This document shows positions 41,476-52,269 of a stretch of 64,000 nt of DNA, piece after piece. This stretch comes from Tridacna crocea (taxonomy: Eukaryota; Mollusca; Bivalvia; Cardiida; Cardiidae). Every line of letters starts with the position of its first letter. The stretch's first letter is position 1. The notes beneath the pieces were generated by a model. The model was given only the letters and a program-made list of their open reading frames with translations. It was not told where the DNA came from and did not search any database. The DNA is taken from positions 32,626,427 to 32,690,426 of the forward strand of contig OX031065.1 in assembly GCA_943736015.1 (NCBI GenBank). The letters are read 5' to 3'. The translations under genes were made by a program, and so were the position numbers.

Positions 41476-42904
41476 TAGCTTCACTGGCTAAAGGCCAGCG
41501 GGCTTATGTCATGGCCCGTTGTCTGTCTTGCATCTGTGTGTGTGTAAACTTTTATTTCAAACATCTTCTTCTCTTAAACTACACACCCAATTTTGATGAA
41601 ACTTCACAGAAATGATCCTGCCATGGTCCTCTTCAGAATCCCTTGAAAGAATTTTATTCCTTTAAAAACTCTGGTTGCCATGGCAACAAAACTGAAAAAA
41701 AAATGAAAATTTTTAAAAATCTTTTTCTCTGAAACCATACGGCCTAGGGCTACCAAATTTGGCATGTAGCTTTATCTAGTTGACCTCTACTAAGTGACTT
41801 CAAATAATAGCCCTGGGGTCAAAATTGGCCCCGTCCCAGGGGTCACAAAATTTATATGGGCTTACATAGGGAAAACTTTAAAATCCTTCATGTACCTAGC
41901 CATAGGGCTACCAAATTTGGCATGTATATTTATCAACTGGTTGTCTGCCAAAAGTGCCCAAATGATAGCCCCGGGGGTGATATTTGACACAGCCCCAGGG
42001 GTCACAAGTTTTATAGGGGCTTATATAGGGAAAACTTTAAAATCCTTGTGGTACCTAGCTATAGGGCCTAGGGCTACAAAATTTTGCATGTATCTTTATC
42101 AAGTGGTTGTAAACCAAGATTGCCCACGTGATAGCCAAGGGGTCAAATTTGGCCTGGCCCTGGGGGTCACAAGTTTTATATAGACTTACATCGGGAAACT
42201 TTAAAAACCTTCTGGTATCTAGCCATATGGCCTAGGGCTACTCAATTTTACATCTAGCTTTATCTGGTGGTTGTCTACTAAAGGTGCCCAAATTAAAGCC
42301 CTGGGGTTAAGTTTGGCCCTGTCCTGGGAGTCACAAGTTTTACATGGGCTCTTATTGGAAATAAAAAATCTACTTGTACCTAGCCATAAGGCCTAGGACT
42401 ACCAAATTTTGCATTGTAACTTTATTTAGTGGGCCTCTACCAGGAGGGCCCAAATTGTAGCCTTGGGGTCCAGTTTGTCCCTACACCAGGGGACACCTGA
42501 GGTCACATGTTTTAAATGGGCTTTTGCGGTGAAAACTTTCTAAGTCATCATGTTACGAACCATAATAAAGACTAGGGCTATTAAATTTAGCCCTGTCTCA
42601 TGGGTTTCATGATTTACAGGGCCTTTTATTGAGAAAACTTTGAAAATCTTCTTCTTTATAACCGCACATTTTAGAACTGTATGGGGCTTTATCTTGTGGA
42701 CCTCCACCAGGATTCAAATAATTATAGCTTTACGGTCAAAATTGGCTTTGCCTGGGGGTCACAACTTTCTTGTAGGATTAGATAGAAACATTTTTGCATG
42801 TCCTCAAGTTTGAAACCAATTGGTCAATTATTGTAATGTTTGGCTTGTGGTGTTTTAACTTATTAGCGAGTGGAGCCATACAGGGCCATCATGGCTCTCT
42901 TGTT
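41476..42904 (+). mobile_element. Complete Helentron-like element, CACTGGC type
   Basis: The 5' hairpin AGCTTCACTGGCTAAAGGCC is followed by a short leader and about seven diverged units of roughly 160 bp: CCTAGCCATAGGGCCTAGGG, TACCAAATTTGGCATGTA, GTGCCCAAATGATAGCCC and GGGGTCACAAGTTTTATA. The 3' end is the hairpin AGGGCCATCATGGCTCT followed by CTTGTT. The 129-codon frame at 41794-42183 is only a reading of the units. Confidence 0.82.
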
Positions 42905-43189
42905 GAAATTGTTCTTGAATTGGGGTGAAAACCAAAGAGCTTTGAATGTTTTATCTCATTTGCAAAAAGATTTTTCCATGTTGTTATACGCCGATTGCAT
43001 TATTTTATGGCCTCAGTCGTCCCTCTGTCTGGTCGTCAGTTGGCAATTTTTCATGTGCTCAACTCTTCCTACAGTTTTTGTTGGAATAGGTTGGAACTTA
43101 GCACAATGGATCTCTGTTTGCATTCTTGATATTAACCCATTTCAAGGAAAAGCTCCTTTGGGCATATATGCGTATATGCTCACTGACCT
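42905..43189. other. Unassigned sequence
   Basis: A 111-codon frame from 42870 crosses the 3' hairpin of the preceding element. No family is recognised and it is probably a chance frame. Confidence 0.4.
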
Positions 43190-43197
43190 TTTGCTGC

Positions 43198-43258
43198 CAG
43201 TGTAGATCAAGACCAGACTGCACAAAATGTACAGACTAATCTTTGATCTACACTGCCC
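43198..43258. repeat. Short hairpin repeat, best copy
   Basis: CAGTGTAGATCAAGACCAGA is followed after about 20 bases by CAGACTAATCTTTGATCTAC and ACTG, an imperfect inverted repeat. Related pieces are at 10978, 45287, 49540, 53990, 54836, 57386, 60632 and 62380. Confidence 0.7.
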
Positions 43259-43361
43259 TACACGGACATATTTTCACCGTGAAATACCTTTAGAACAGCA
43301 AATCTTGAGTTTGTTACTATCGACTAACAAGTTTCATTTCTTGTATTCAGCAGGATAATGG

Positions 43362-43590
43362 TTAACCCTTTACTAAACAATCCCTGGTTTTTACGACCCT
43401 GAAATAAAAGCTGTTTGAAAACATTGTGGGAAAAGGAGAAAATGCTGGTAACCAGCATTTTCTGCTTTTCCCTCAATGTTTTCTATTCTTTGAAAGTAAA
43501 GTTTCAATTTTTGAGTCATGTTTATTTTGTCATCTGCAAATGCTTTCAGTTGGGACAAGTCTAAAATGTTGTCGTTTGGTAAAGAGTTAA
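43362..43590 (-). mobile_element. TTAA MITE
   Basis: It runs from TTAACCCTTTACTAAACAAT to GGTAAAGAGTTAA. The palindrome has single mismatches (TCTGCTTTTCCCTC). Confidence 0.92.
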
Positions 43591-43661
43591 GATAATTTAT
43601 TATTCTGTTATGTTGTATAATTTACCAACAGCAAGAATATAAGAAAATACCTGAAGTATTT

Positions 43662-43765
43662 TTAACTCTTTTATCACATGCCGAAAGCTTTCTTCCTTTT
43701 CCCACAGTGTTTTCATATTCCTTCTGTCTCAGGTTCCTTGAAACTGTGGATTGTTGGATGAAATG
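43662..43765 (+). mobile_element. TTAA MITE, internally deleted
   Basis: It starts TTAACTCTTTTATCACATGC and jumps to TTCCTTTTCCCACAGTGTTTTC, then GGATTGTTGGATGAAATG. The left arm and the palindrome centre are missing. Confidence 0.6.
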
Positions 43766-44251
43766 CCAAAACAACTTTGAATACCTTTCATTTTCTCAAA
43801 GAATGAAAGTATTTGGAATGGCCTCATAATCTTGATGCAGACAGACCTGAAAATTTATAAACAAAAAACTGCATACTTGTAAAGATTCTCTGTTGTACCT
43901 TTTTCTCAGAAATAATTATGAATTTCAACAGTTATTTCAAATTCCAAGTAACATTATTTATCACCATAAAAAGTTTTTATCTTACTTGAAAATATTCACA
44001 ATCAGCAAAATATTTCTTATTTCTGGGAAAAATGATTATTTTTGTAATCTCATTCTGTCCAAAATATTTATAATTTCTTAGAAAGAAGTCTTTATCTTAG
44101 TTGTAAATTCTTAAGATCTAGTCAGTCAAAATTACTGTTCCATTATTTCCAGGTGACTATAAAATTTTATGGTTACTTTTGTTTATGTACATAAATACCT
44201 GGATAATGCACACAGCATGCATGTTGACGCTTGATCTTTACTCTCTGCTAT
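43766..44251. other. Unassigned AT-rich sequence
   Basis: No gene or element recognised. Confidence 0.4.
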
Positions 44252-44384
44252 ACAGCGAAATATTAGACTGAAAAAAGGAGCAGTAGCAGAAAAAAAGATA
44301 GATGTGAGTCAAACACAATTCCTCTATTGAAGTTTGGTTATGGCAGGGTAGAAAATTGTGGAAAAAGGAGAAAATACTAATACA
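44252..44384 (+). mobile_element. TTAA MITE left-half remnant
   Basis: AGCGAAATATTAGACTG, GATGTGAGTCAAACACAA, GGCAGGGTAGAAAATTGTGG and AAAAAGGAGAAAATACT are a truncated left half. Confidence 0.55.
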
Positions 44385-44398
44385 CACAATCTGGTATC

Positions 44399-44627
44399 TT
44401 AACTCTTTACCAAACAACAAAATATTAGACTGGTCCAAAATGAATGCCTTTGTAGACAAAAAAATAAATACGACTAAAGAATTGAAATTTGTTTTAGGAA
44501 GAGAAGAAAACATTGTGGGAAAAGGAGAAAATGCTGGTTACCAGCATTTTCTCCTTTTCCCACAATGTTTTCTAAAGGCTTCTTTCTTAGGGTCATCAAA
44601 AGTAGGGATTGTCTGGTAAAGGGTTAA
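44399..44627 (+). mobile_element. TTAA MITE
   Basis: It runs from TTAACTCTTTACCAAACAAC to GGTAAAGGGTTAA, with a perfect palindrome at about 44507-44573. It shares TTAA with the next copy. Confidence 0.93.
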
Positions 44628-44845
44628 GGACCCTAATAGAGAAGGCTATTGAAAAAATAGTGGGGGAAAAAAAGGAGAAGATGCTGGTTAGTAGCATTTT
44701 CTCCTTTTTCCCATATATTTTCAATAGCATTCTCCATCAGGCCCTTAATATGCTGGATTGTGTATTTCTCCTTTTTCCCACTATGTTTTCCAAACCCTTC
44801 ACAATCAGGGATCTGAAAATATAATATCATGTGGTAAAAGGATTC
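44624..44845 (-). mobile_element. TTAA MITE with partial right-arm duplication
   Basis: It starts TTAAGGACCCTAATAGAG. The core is GCTGGTTAGTAGC. After the first right arm, TTTCTCCTTTTTCCCACTATGTTTTCC appears a second time near 44763-44793. It ends GTGGTAAAAGGATTCAG. Confidence 0.72.
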
Positions 44846-45252
44846 AGATTCGGTATAAACCCAATGACATTTTCAGTCTTCTAAGGGCCTTTATCAAGAT
44901 TATAGCCTTGGAATCTTAAGTTTTACATAGGCTTATGAAGAGAAACTTTAGCCATAAAGCCTAGGGCCACAAAAGTATTTATCTATGGGGCCTTTCTTTA
45001 CTAAGAATGTCAAAATCGTAGCCCTAGGGGTGAATATGATCTCATCCTGGGGGGTCCGAAATTTTACTTGGCCTTACACTGTGAAAAGTTTAGAATTGCT
45101 GTTGTTACTAACCATAAAACCTAGGGCTACAAGTTTGAGCCTAATGGGTCTAGTGTTCGATGCCAATTGGCCAAGTATTGTAATGTTTGGCATGTAGGGT
45201 TTTTTGCTTATTAGTCAGTGGAGCGATACAGGGCCATGTTGGTCCTCTTGTT
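44846..45252 (+). mobile_element. Helentron-like 3' portion, same type as 41476-42904
   Basis: It has diverged units with TAGGGCCACAAAAGTATT, ATCGTAGCCCTAGGGGTG and TTTAGAATTGCTGTTGTTAC. The end GGAGCGATACAGGGCCATGTTGGTCCTCTTGTT is the 3' hairpin. The 5' end is absent. Confidence 0.68.
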
Positions 45253-45678
45253 GTTGAATATCTGGCAAAGCAATGAACAGTGTAGATCAAAGATCAGACT
45301 TGCACAGTATGGTGGTTTTATTTACAGTGCCTCTTCAATTTCAATAAGAGTCGGCTAAAAAGGCATATCATGTGCATTCTGATCTGTTTTCACTGCACTC
45401 AAAAACACCATAGATCATCAACAACAGGGTAAAAATTAAATTATCAGTAAGGTACTGGCAGGACATCAGTTGAATTCTGCAGTCTGCAAATCTGGCTTTA
45501 TCAGTTTTCTCGAGATCAAAAAATGTATGGAAATAAACACAAGTTATGTAATAAACTGCTTCTTCACAGAAGCATTGATAGAGCAGATATTTTATCCATC
45601 AAACAAAATGGCTTTATAATGGTTGTTATTCCATTATATTACCTATGGCACCTATCTCATGTCAGATATCTCATCACA
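45253..45678. other. Unassigned sequence
   Basis: A piece of the short AGATCAAAGATCAGACTTGC repeat lies at about 45287-45310. Nothing else recognised. Confidence 0.4.
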
Positions 45679-46115
45679 CCCTTTATCCTTTACAAGACAA
45701 CAAAATTTTAGCCTTGTCCAAATTTAAACCTCATTACCACACAAGAAAATTTTAGACTGGTCCAAATTGAAAGCATTTGCAGAGTACAACAGAAAGGTGA
45801 CTCAAAAATAAAAATTTGTTCTGGTAAGGGTAGAAAACACTGTGGGAAAAGGAGAAAATGCTGGTTACCAGCATTTTCTCCTTTTCCCACAGTGTTTCCA
45901 AAATGCTTCTTTCTCAGGGGCGTCCAAAGTAGGGATTGTGTGGTAATGGGTTAAAGTGTTTTCAGATGACAATTTCAGCGTGGCACAAATGGTGCTATAT
46001 TTCTTTGACAGTGTAGTAAACATTGTGGGAAAAGAAGAAAATACTGCTTACAAGCATATTTCCTTTAACCACAATGTTTGCAAATACAGTGTCTTCCAAA
46101 GTGTGAAAAGTCTCC
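45679..46115 (+). mobile_element. Outer TTAA MITE interrupted by a second copy
   Basis: It starts TTTATCCTTTACAAGACAAC and TTTTAGCCTTGTCCAAA, is interrupted at a TTAA (45724-45954), then resumes as GTGTTTTCAGATGACAATTT and TTCTTTGACAGTGTAGTAAA through a diverged palindrome. Without the insert, the left arm reads as in the copy at 5267-5482. The right outer arm is lost near 46115. Confidence 0.82.
45724..45954 (+). mobile_element. Inner TTAA MITE nested in another MITE
   Basis: It runs from TTAAACCTCATTACCACACA to GGTAATGGGTTAA, with perfect CACTGTGGG/CCCACAGTG arms and core GCTGGTTACCAGC. The outer copy supplies the TTAA. Confidence 0.92.
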
Positions 46116-46753
46116 ACATTCTGTGCAGTCTGATCTTAATCTAAAATGGCGGAAAAGCCAATTGTACATATTCAAGGCATTTTCACAGTTAAAATATAGT
46201 ATAGGTGTGTAGCTGCAAATTTTGTCTCAGGAAAAAGTGACTTAAGAGAGAAAAATAATGAGAAAAATATGTGACTGTTCACACGCAAAAATCTCGCTAC
46301 TGCGAAAAGTGTCAACCCTGGTCAGACTGTGCAAACAGGATCAACACTTTTTGCTTTTATAATATTTTCTGTATGAAAAGTTGTAACTCTACCTGATTTT
46401 ACAATCAATTTTGAACTATCAACTTCAATTGAGCTGCACTATTGTTTATCAGTTTACATCTAACTGATGAACGGAATTCCCAGATTGTACCTTTTGGCAT
46501 GTTAGGTCACATACAAGTAAACTGTGGAAAAGGTAACTCCATCTGATAGGAGGAAATTAGAATTAAATGTCACAAACGAAGTTCTGCAAACTATTTACTA
46601 GTATAGGTATATCCTGTTTACTCTTTACCATAATTATGTACATCCTGTTTACTGTCTATCAAACTGATACAGTCATGTTAAAAGCAAAAAAAAAGCACAC
46701 TAGTCTTGCCAGACTTGAACAGATTGCCAGAGCTATAGTAGTAGCCACACTGT
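46116..46753. other. Unassigned sequence
   Basis: No gene supported. A fragment GTGCAGTCTGATCTTAATCT of the short hairpin repeat is at about 46121-46142. Confidence 0.4.
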
Positions 46754-46983
46754 TTAACTCTTTACCTGATATGCCAATTTAAGGCTCTTCCATTTCAGCA
46801 GCAAATAAAGATATGATGTCAAAAATATGGACAAATGAGGATACAAATATCTGATTGAGTGGAAAACATTGTGGGAAAAGGAGAAATTGCTCGTTACGAG
46901 CAATTTCTCCTTTTTCCACAATGTTTTCAAAAGCTGTCTGTTGTTGATACGTCAAAACGAGTATCTATGGAGTAAAGGGTTAA
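46754..46983. mobile_element. TTAA MITE, hybrid core (GGGAAAAGGAG with CTCGT)
   Basis: It runs from TTAACTCTTTACCTGATATG to GGAGTAAAGGGTTAA. The palindrome joins the main family's outer arms with inner AAATTGCTCGT-T-ACGAGC. It is the inverted relative of 33383-33612 and shares its right TTAA with the next copy. Confidence 0.92.
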
Positions 46984-47200
46984 CTCTTTACCAAACGACA
47001 AAATTTTAGACTGGTCCAGATTGAAAGCAAACAACAGAATAAATGTGACTCAAATATTGAAATTTGTTTTGAGAAGGGAAGAAAACATGGTGGGTTAAGG
47101 AGAAAATGCTTGTTACCAGCATTTTCTCCTTTTCCCACAGTATTTTTGATAGGCTTCTTTCTTAGGGTTGTTAAAAGTCGGGACTGTGGTAAAGAGTTAA
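46980..47200 (+). mobile_element. TTAA MITE sharing the preceding TTAA
   Basis: It runs from TTAACTCTTTACCAAACGAC to GGTAAAGAGTTAA. The left palindrome arm has a run of changes (ATGGTGGGTTAAGGAG). Confidence 0.9.
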
Positions 47201-47229
47201 TAGGGATATTAGACAAAAAAGGACCTTTT

Positions 47230-48680
47230 TAGCTCACCTGAGCACAACGTGCTCAAGGGGAGCTTTTAGGATCACCCAGTGTCCGTCGTCCGTCGTGCGT
47301 CGTGCGTCGTGCGTCGTCCGTCGTGCGTCGTCAACAATTCTTTAAACATCAACTCCTCCTAAACCGCTGGGCGGATTTTGACCAAACTTGGCAGGAATGT
47401 TCCTTGGGAGGTCCTCTTTAAAAATTGTTCACAGAATTTGATTCCATCAAAAACTCTGGTTGCCATGGCAACCAAATGGAATTTTTTAGCAAATTCTTTA
47501 AAAATCTTCTCCTCTGAAACCGCTGGTCGGATTTCGAAATAATTTCACAGATATGTTCCTTGGGTGACCCTTTTCAAAAATTGTTCGTGAAATTTTGATT
47601 GGTCAAAAAATGTGGCTCTGGTGAATGGGGGCTTCTTGCACTATACAGAAATGAAGGAATTCTTTAAAAATCTTCTCCTCTGAAACCGCTGATTGGATTT
47701 TGAAATAATTTCACAGATATGTTCCTTGGGTGACCCTTTTCAAAAATTGTTCGCGAAATTTTGATTGGTCAAAAATAGTGGCTCCGGTGAATGGGGGCTT
47801 CTTGCACTGTACAGCAATGAAGGAATTCTTAAAAAATCTTCTTCTCTGAAACCGCTGGCCAGATTTTAAAATAATTTCACACAGATGTTCCTTGGGTGAC
47901 CCTTTTCAAAAAGTGTTCGCGAAATTTTGACCCGTCAAGAAACATGGCTCTGGTGAATGGGGGCTTCTTGCACTATACAGAAATGAAGAAATTCTTAAAA
48001 ATTCTTCTTCTCTGAAACCGCCCGCCAGATTTTGAAATAATTTCACAGAGATATTCCTTGGGTGTCCCTTTTCTAAAATTGTTCGCGAAATTTTGATTGG
48101 CCAAGAAACATGGCTCTAGTGAATGGGGGCTACTTGCACTAGATGGAAATGAAGAAATTCTTGAAAATTCTTCTTCTCTGAAACCCGTGGTCAGATTTTA
48201 AAATAATCTGACAGAGATGTTCCTTGGGTGACCCTTTCCAAAAGCTGTACATATAATTTTGATCCGTCAAGAAACATGGCTCTTGTGAATGGGGGCTACT
48301 TGCACTATACGGACATAATGAAATTCTTTAAAATTCCCTTTTCGAAACCCCTGGTCAGATTTTGAAATAATTTCAGAGAGATGTTCCTTGGGTGACCCTT
48401 TTCAAAACTTGTTCGTAAATTTTGATCCATCAAGAAACTTGGCTCTCGTGGATGGGGACTACTTGCTCTTATACAGAAATGATGAATTCTTAAAAATTCT
48501 TCTTTTTGAAACTGATGGTCAGATTTCGAAAAGACTTTTACAGGTGACCTTTTGAAAATTGCTTGGCAAAATTATAAATTTGGTTCCAATGTTTCAGCGC
48601 TTAAAAAAAAAAAAAAAATAGACTACGGTCATCTCAATAATTCAGGTGAGCGATCCAGGGCCATCTTGGCCCTCTTGTTT
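47230..48680 (+). mobile_element. Complete Helentron-like element, GCTCACCTGAGC type
   Basis: The 5' hairpin AGCTCACCTGAGCACAACGTGCTCAAGGGGAGCT is followed by a GTCGTCCGTCGTGCGTC microsatellite and about eight units of roughly 155 bp: CTTCTCCTCTGAAACCGCTG, GATTTTGAAATAATTTCACA, GTTCCTTGGGTGACCCTTTT and GTGAATGGGGGCTTCTTGCA. A poly-A tract precedes the 3' end AGGTGAGCGATCCAGGGCCATCTTGGCCCTCTTGTTT, a hairpin plus CTTGTT. After it comes AGCTTTGTGATAGTGCTGTG, which looks like the start of another copy. Confidence 0.88.
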
Positions 48681-48769
48681 AGCTTTGTGATAGTGCTGTG
48701 TCCATTGTTCATCATTAATCTAATCTTTTGACTAGATGTCACCAGTTATTATCTGCATCATTCAACCAA

Positions 48770-49310
48770 TCTTTGCTAGCCAAGGGTTACGATCCACTAC
48801 ACTACTCTACCCTTGGCGGATCGAGCTTGACTTTGATAATCGCCCAATACACATTTTCATTGGTTGCAGCTAGCTCTAAATGCATCAAATCACTGGTAGC
48901 ATTTCATCTTTTATTAAAATAGAACAGGATCGCAATAAAAATAGAAGGTAAAAGTGAATGTGTATCTCTGTGGATGTGTGCAGGATCTGTAATGATTTAT
49001 TACGGAAAAAAACATAGACGAACAATAATTACATAAAGTTTCAATGTGACCAATCAATTACATATATCAGGTGTTTTAGGCTATATCCCAGCACCTGACC
49101 ATGGAATGTCGAAGTATGTTTGTGGTTATTGTTTCATGTTGAATTAATGTATTCATAAGCGGTTTCTAAAACGACGTTTGATTGGCTATAAGAAATATGA
49201 TGTAAAGGGAGATAATAAGCAGCATCCAATAGGGGGCGTGTCATGGGAATCTCGAAATTGGGCTCCAAGGTAAGATCCATGTAGTGATCGTAATCTTGGC
49301 TCGTGAAGAT
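48770..49310 (-). mobile_element. Longer, inverted relative of the 9-bp-duplication element
   Basis: The + strand start, CTTTGCTAGCCAAGGGTTAC and CTACTCTACCCTTGGCGG, matches the complement of the right end of 4818-5220. The end GTAAGATCCATGTAGTGATC then CTTGGCTCGTGAAGAT matches the complement of its left end. The middle is longer than in the other copies and no duplication is visible. Confidence 0.72.
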
Positions 49311-49313
49311 AAA

Positions 49314-49432
49314 TTTAACCTGACTCAAGTAAAAATCATTTACATTAATAAATATTCTATTTTTACCCTCGGTATCACTCGCCATATGTCTCGAATGGTC
49401 TAAGAATTATTTTGTGCAATTTACGCCAATTT
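49314..49432. repeat. Dispersed repeat also seen at 19530-19645
   Basis: TTTAACCTGACTCAAGTAAA, ATCATTTACATTAATAAATA and GAATGGTCTAAGAATTATTT parallel the earlier copy. Confidence 0.5.
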
Positions 49433-49567
49433 GTCTTTAGCTAATTGTATAGGTTTATTGAAACTTTCCGGTCAACTAATAAAAGCTAATATTGCAATTT
49501 CAAAGTTACTTCTGGGGGAAAATATCTCCTCATCAGACAGTGTATATCCAAGATCAGACTGCATGTT

Positions 49568-50126
49568 TTGTGGGCTTATATAGGGGAAACTTTAAAATTC
49601 ATCTGGTACCTAGCCATAGGGTCTAGGGCTACCAAATTTGGCATGTGTCTTTATCAAGTGGGTGTCTACCAAGAGTACCCAGATCTACCAAGAGTACCCA
49701 AATTATAGCCCTGGGTTCAAATTTGGCCCTGACCCAGGTGGTGAAAACTTTATAAATCTTCTTGTTACTAACCATAAATAAAACCTAGGGCTTAGAATTA
49801 ACTCTCATGGGTGTCATATTTTACAGGGCTATGTATCGAGGAAAATTTGAAAATCTTCTTGTTTTATAATCGCACATTCTAGACCTGTATTATTCGGTAT
49901 GGGGCTTTATCTTGTGGCCTCCACCAGGATTCAAGTAATTTTATAGCGCTGTGGTCAAGAACGGCTTTGCCTGGGGGTGATAACTTTCTCATAGGATTTT
50001 ATAGAAAAAAGAAATGTATATCTTCAAGTTTGAAACAAATAGGCCAAGTATTGTAATGTCCGGCATGTAGTGTTATTAGTTATTAGCCAGTGGAGTGATA
50101 CAGGGCCATCATGGCCCTCTTCTTTT
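49568..50126 (+). mobile_element. Helentron-like 3' portion, same type as 41476-42904
   Basis: It has units with GTACCTAGCCATAGGGTCTA, CCAAATTTGGCATGTG and a short duplication ATCTACCAAGAGTACCCA. The 3' hairpin AGGGCCATCATGGCCCT is followed by CTTC instead of CTTG. No 5' hairpin is present. Confidence 0.7.
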
Positions 50127-50722
50127 TAAATGCTTCTGTTTCAATGTCATTGACACTCAGGATTGTATTGTATAGGATTCAAGGTACATCAGGTTCATTA
50201 GGTACTAAATAGGTCGACTTGAATCACTCTGTGGTCTGATAATTTCCTTCAGATTGTTGTTTTTGAGCTGCAATTTCAATGGAAAACCTATGATACTTGC
50301 CAGAAAAATTAATTGGACCATTTATCTGGCCTTATCCTCAGTTTTTGAAGTTGGTGCTCTTTAAATTCCAGTGCAGGTAAATTCCAGTGCAGGTAAGCCT
50401 ATCTCCAAAATGCGTTACATTTCACTTTTATCAATTTGTTTGTAATGTATAAGTTTACAAAGTGCAGATAAAAATATATGCTTGTAGGTTTACAAAATGC
50501 ATGTGAAATATCCTGTTTAATATTCTGTCTGAAATACATTTTTTTGCAAACACTACCTAGCTTTCTTTTGGTATTTTTGGTCATGCTTGTTTTTAGTTTG
50601 TCTACACACAGCAATGTTTTGTGATCTTTGAAAATCATGTGATGCATTCATCACTTGATATAAAGACAGCATCTGATTGGTCAGCATACTTAGACACCAC
50701 CAAACAACACCCAACAGAACAA
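50127..50722. other. Unassigned sequence
   Basis: AT-rich. A short direct repeat GTAAATTCCAGTGCAGGTAA lies at about 50375-50398. No gene seen. Confidence 0.4.
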
Positions 50723-52269
50723 AACAAGAGGGCCATGATGGCTCTGAAATCGCTCACCTGAGTCCATTGACCAAACATGAACCATTGACCAAACATGAAC
50801 CTTTTTCAATCTAGTTTCCTAGTGACCTAGTTTTTTATCAGACATTACCCATTATCAAACACTTTTGAGATATCAATAAGACAAACATTCTGACCAAGTT
50901 TCACAAGTTTCAGTTGGACTGAAAATGTGGCCTCTACAGCGTACAAAAGGTTTTCTAAGATTTTACCAAGTGACTTAGTTTTGGACCCGGCAATTACCCA
51001 TTATCAAACCTTTGAGACATCACCAAAACAAATATTTTGACCAAGTTTGAAGAGTATCAGGCAGAAAATGTGGCCTCTAGAGTGTACACAAGGTTTTTCT
51101 AATATTTGATCCAGTGACCTAGTTTTTGACTCCACATGACCCATTTTCAAATTCATTCAAGGTATCATCAAGAAAAATATCATGAACAAGTTTCAGGAGT
51201 ATCAGACTGAAAATGTGTCCTCTAGAGCAAGGTTTTTATAACATTTGACCTATTGACCTAGTTTTTGACCCAACATGATGCATTTTCAATCTCATCCAAG
51301 ATATTATCAAGGCAAACATTCTGACCAATTTTCAAGAGTGTTGGACTGAAAATGTGGCATCCAGAGTGTATACACGATTATTCTAAGATTTGACCTGGTA
51401 ACCTAGTTTTTGACCCAACATGACCCATTTTCAAGCTCGACAGAGATATCATCAAGACAAACATACTGACCAACTTTCAAGAGTTTTGGACTGAAAATGT
51501 GGCCTCTAGAGCGTACATGGTTTTTCTAACATTTGGCCTAGTGACCTAGTTTTTTAACCAGACATGACCAATTTTCAAACTCATCAGAGATATCAAGACA
51601 AACATTCTGACTAACTTTCAAGAGTTTTGGACTGAAAATGTGGCCTCTAGAGCATACACAAGGTTTTTCTAAGATTTGACCTAGTGACCTAGTTTTTGAC
51701 CCGACATGACCCATTTTCAAACTTACCGAGATATCATCGAGGCAAACATTCTGACCAAGTTTCATGAGTATCGGACTGAAATGTAGTCTCTAGAGCGTAC
51801 ACAAGGTTTTTCTAAGATTTGGCCTACTGACCTAGTTTTTGACCCGACATGACATATTTCCGAACTTGTCCGAGATACCATCGAGGCAAACATTCTGACC
51901 AACTTTCATGACTATTGGACTGAAAATGGCCTCTAGAGCGTACACAAGGTTTTTCTAAGATTTGATCTAGTGACCTAGTTTTTGACCTGACATTTTATCA
52001 AGGCAAACATTCTGACCAACTTTCATGAGTATCGGACTGAAAATGTGGCCTCTAGAGGGTGCACAAGGTTTTTCTAAGATTTGACCAAGTGACCTAGTTT
52101 TTGACCCGACATGACCCAATTTTGAACCCCCTCAAGATTTGATCGAGGCAAACATTCTGACCAAATTTCATGAGTACCGGACGAAAAATGTGGCCTCTGG
52201 AGCATACACAAGGTAAAAAGTTGATGACGGACGATGGACACAGCACTATCACAATAGCTCACTCTGAGG
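50723..52269 (-). mobile_element. Complete Helentron-like element, inverted, about ten minisatellite units
   Basis: On the + strand it begins AACAAGAGGGCCATGATGGC (complement of the 3' hairpin plus CTTGTT) and CGCTCACCTGAG. It continues with about ten units of roughly 143 bp (GACCTAGTTTTTGACCCGAC, ATGACCCATTTTCAA, AAACATTCTGACCAA, GACTGAAAATGTGGCCTCTA, ACACAAGGTTTTTCTAAGAT). It ends GACGGACGATGGACACAGCA and CAATAGCTCACTCTGAGG, the complement of the 5' leader and hairpin. It is the complete form of the truncated element at 12591-13290. Confidence 0.85.

Noticed and set aside
41794-42183. 129-codon frame with internal repeats
   Set aside because: It is a translation of the Helentron-like minisatellite units, which are about 160 bp and therefore give a drifting, self-similar peptide.
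42870-43205. 111-codon forward frame as a gene
   Set aside because: It starts inside the 3' hairpin of a Helentron-like element and shows no conserved features.
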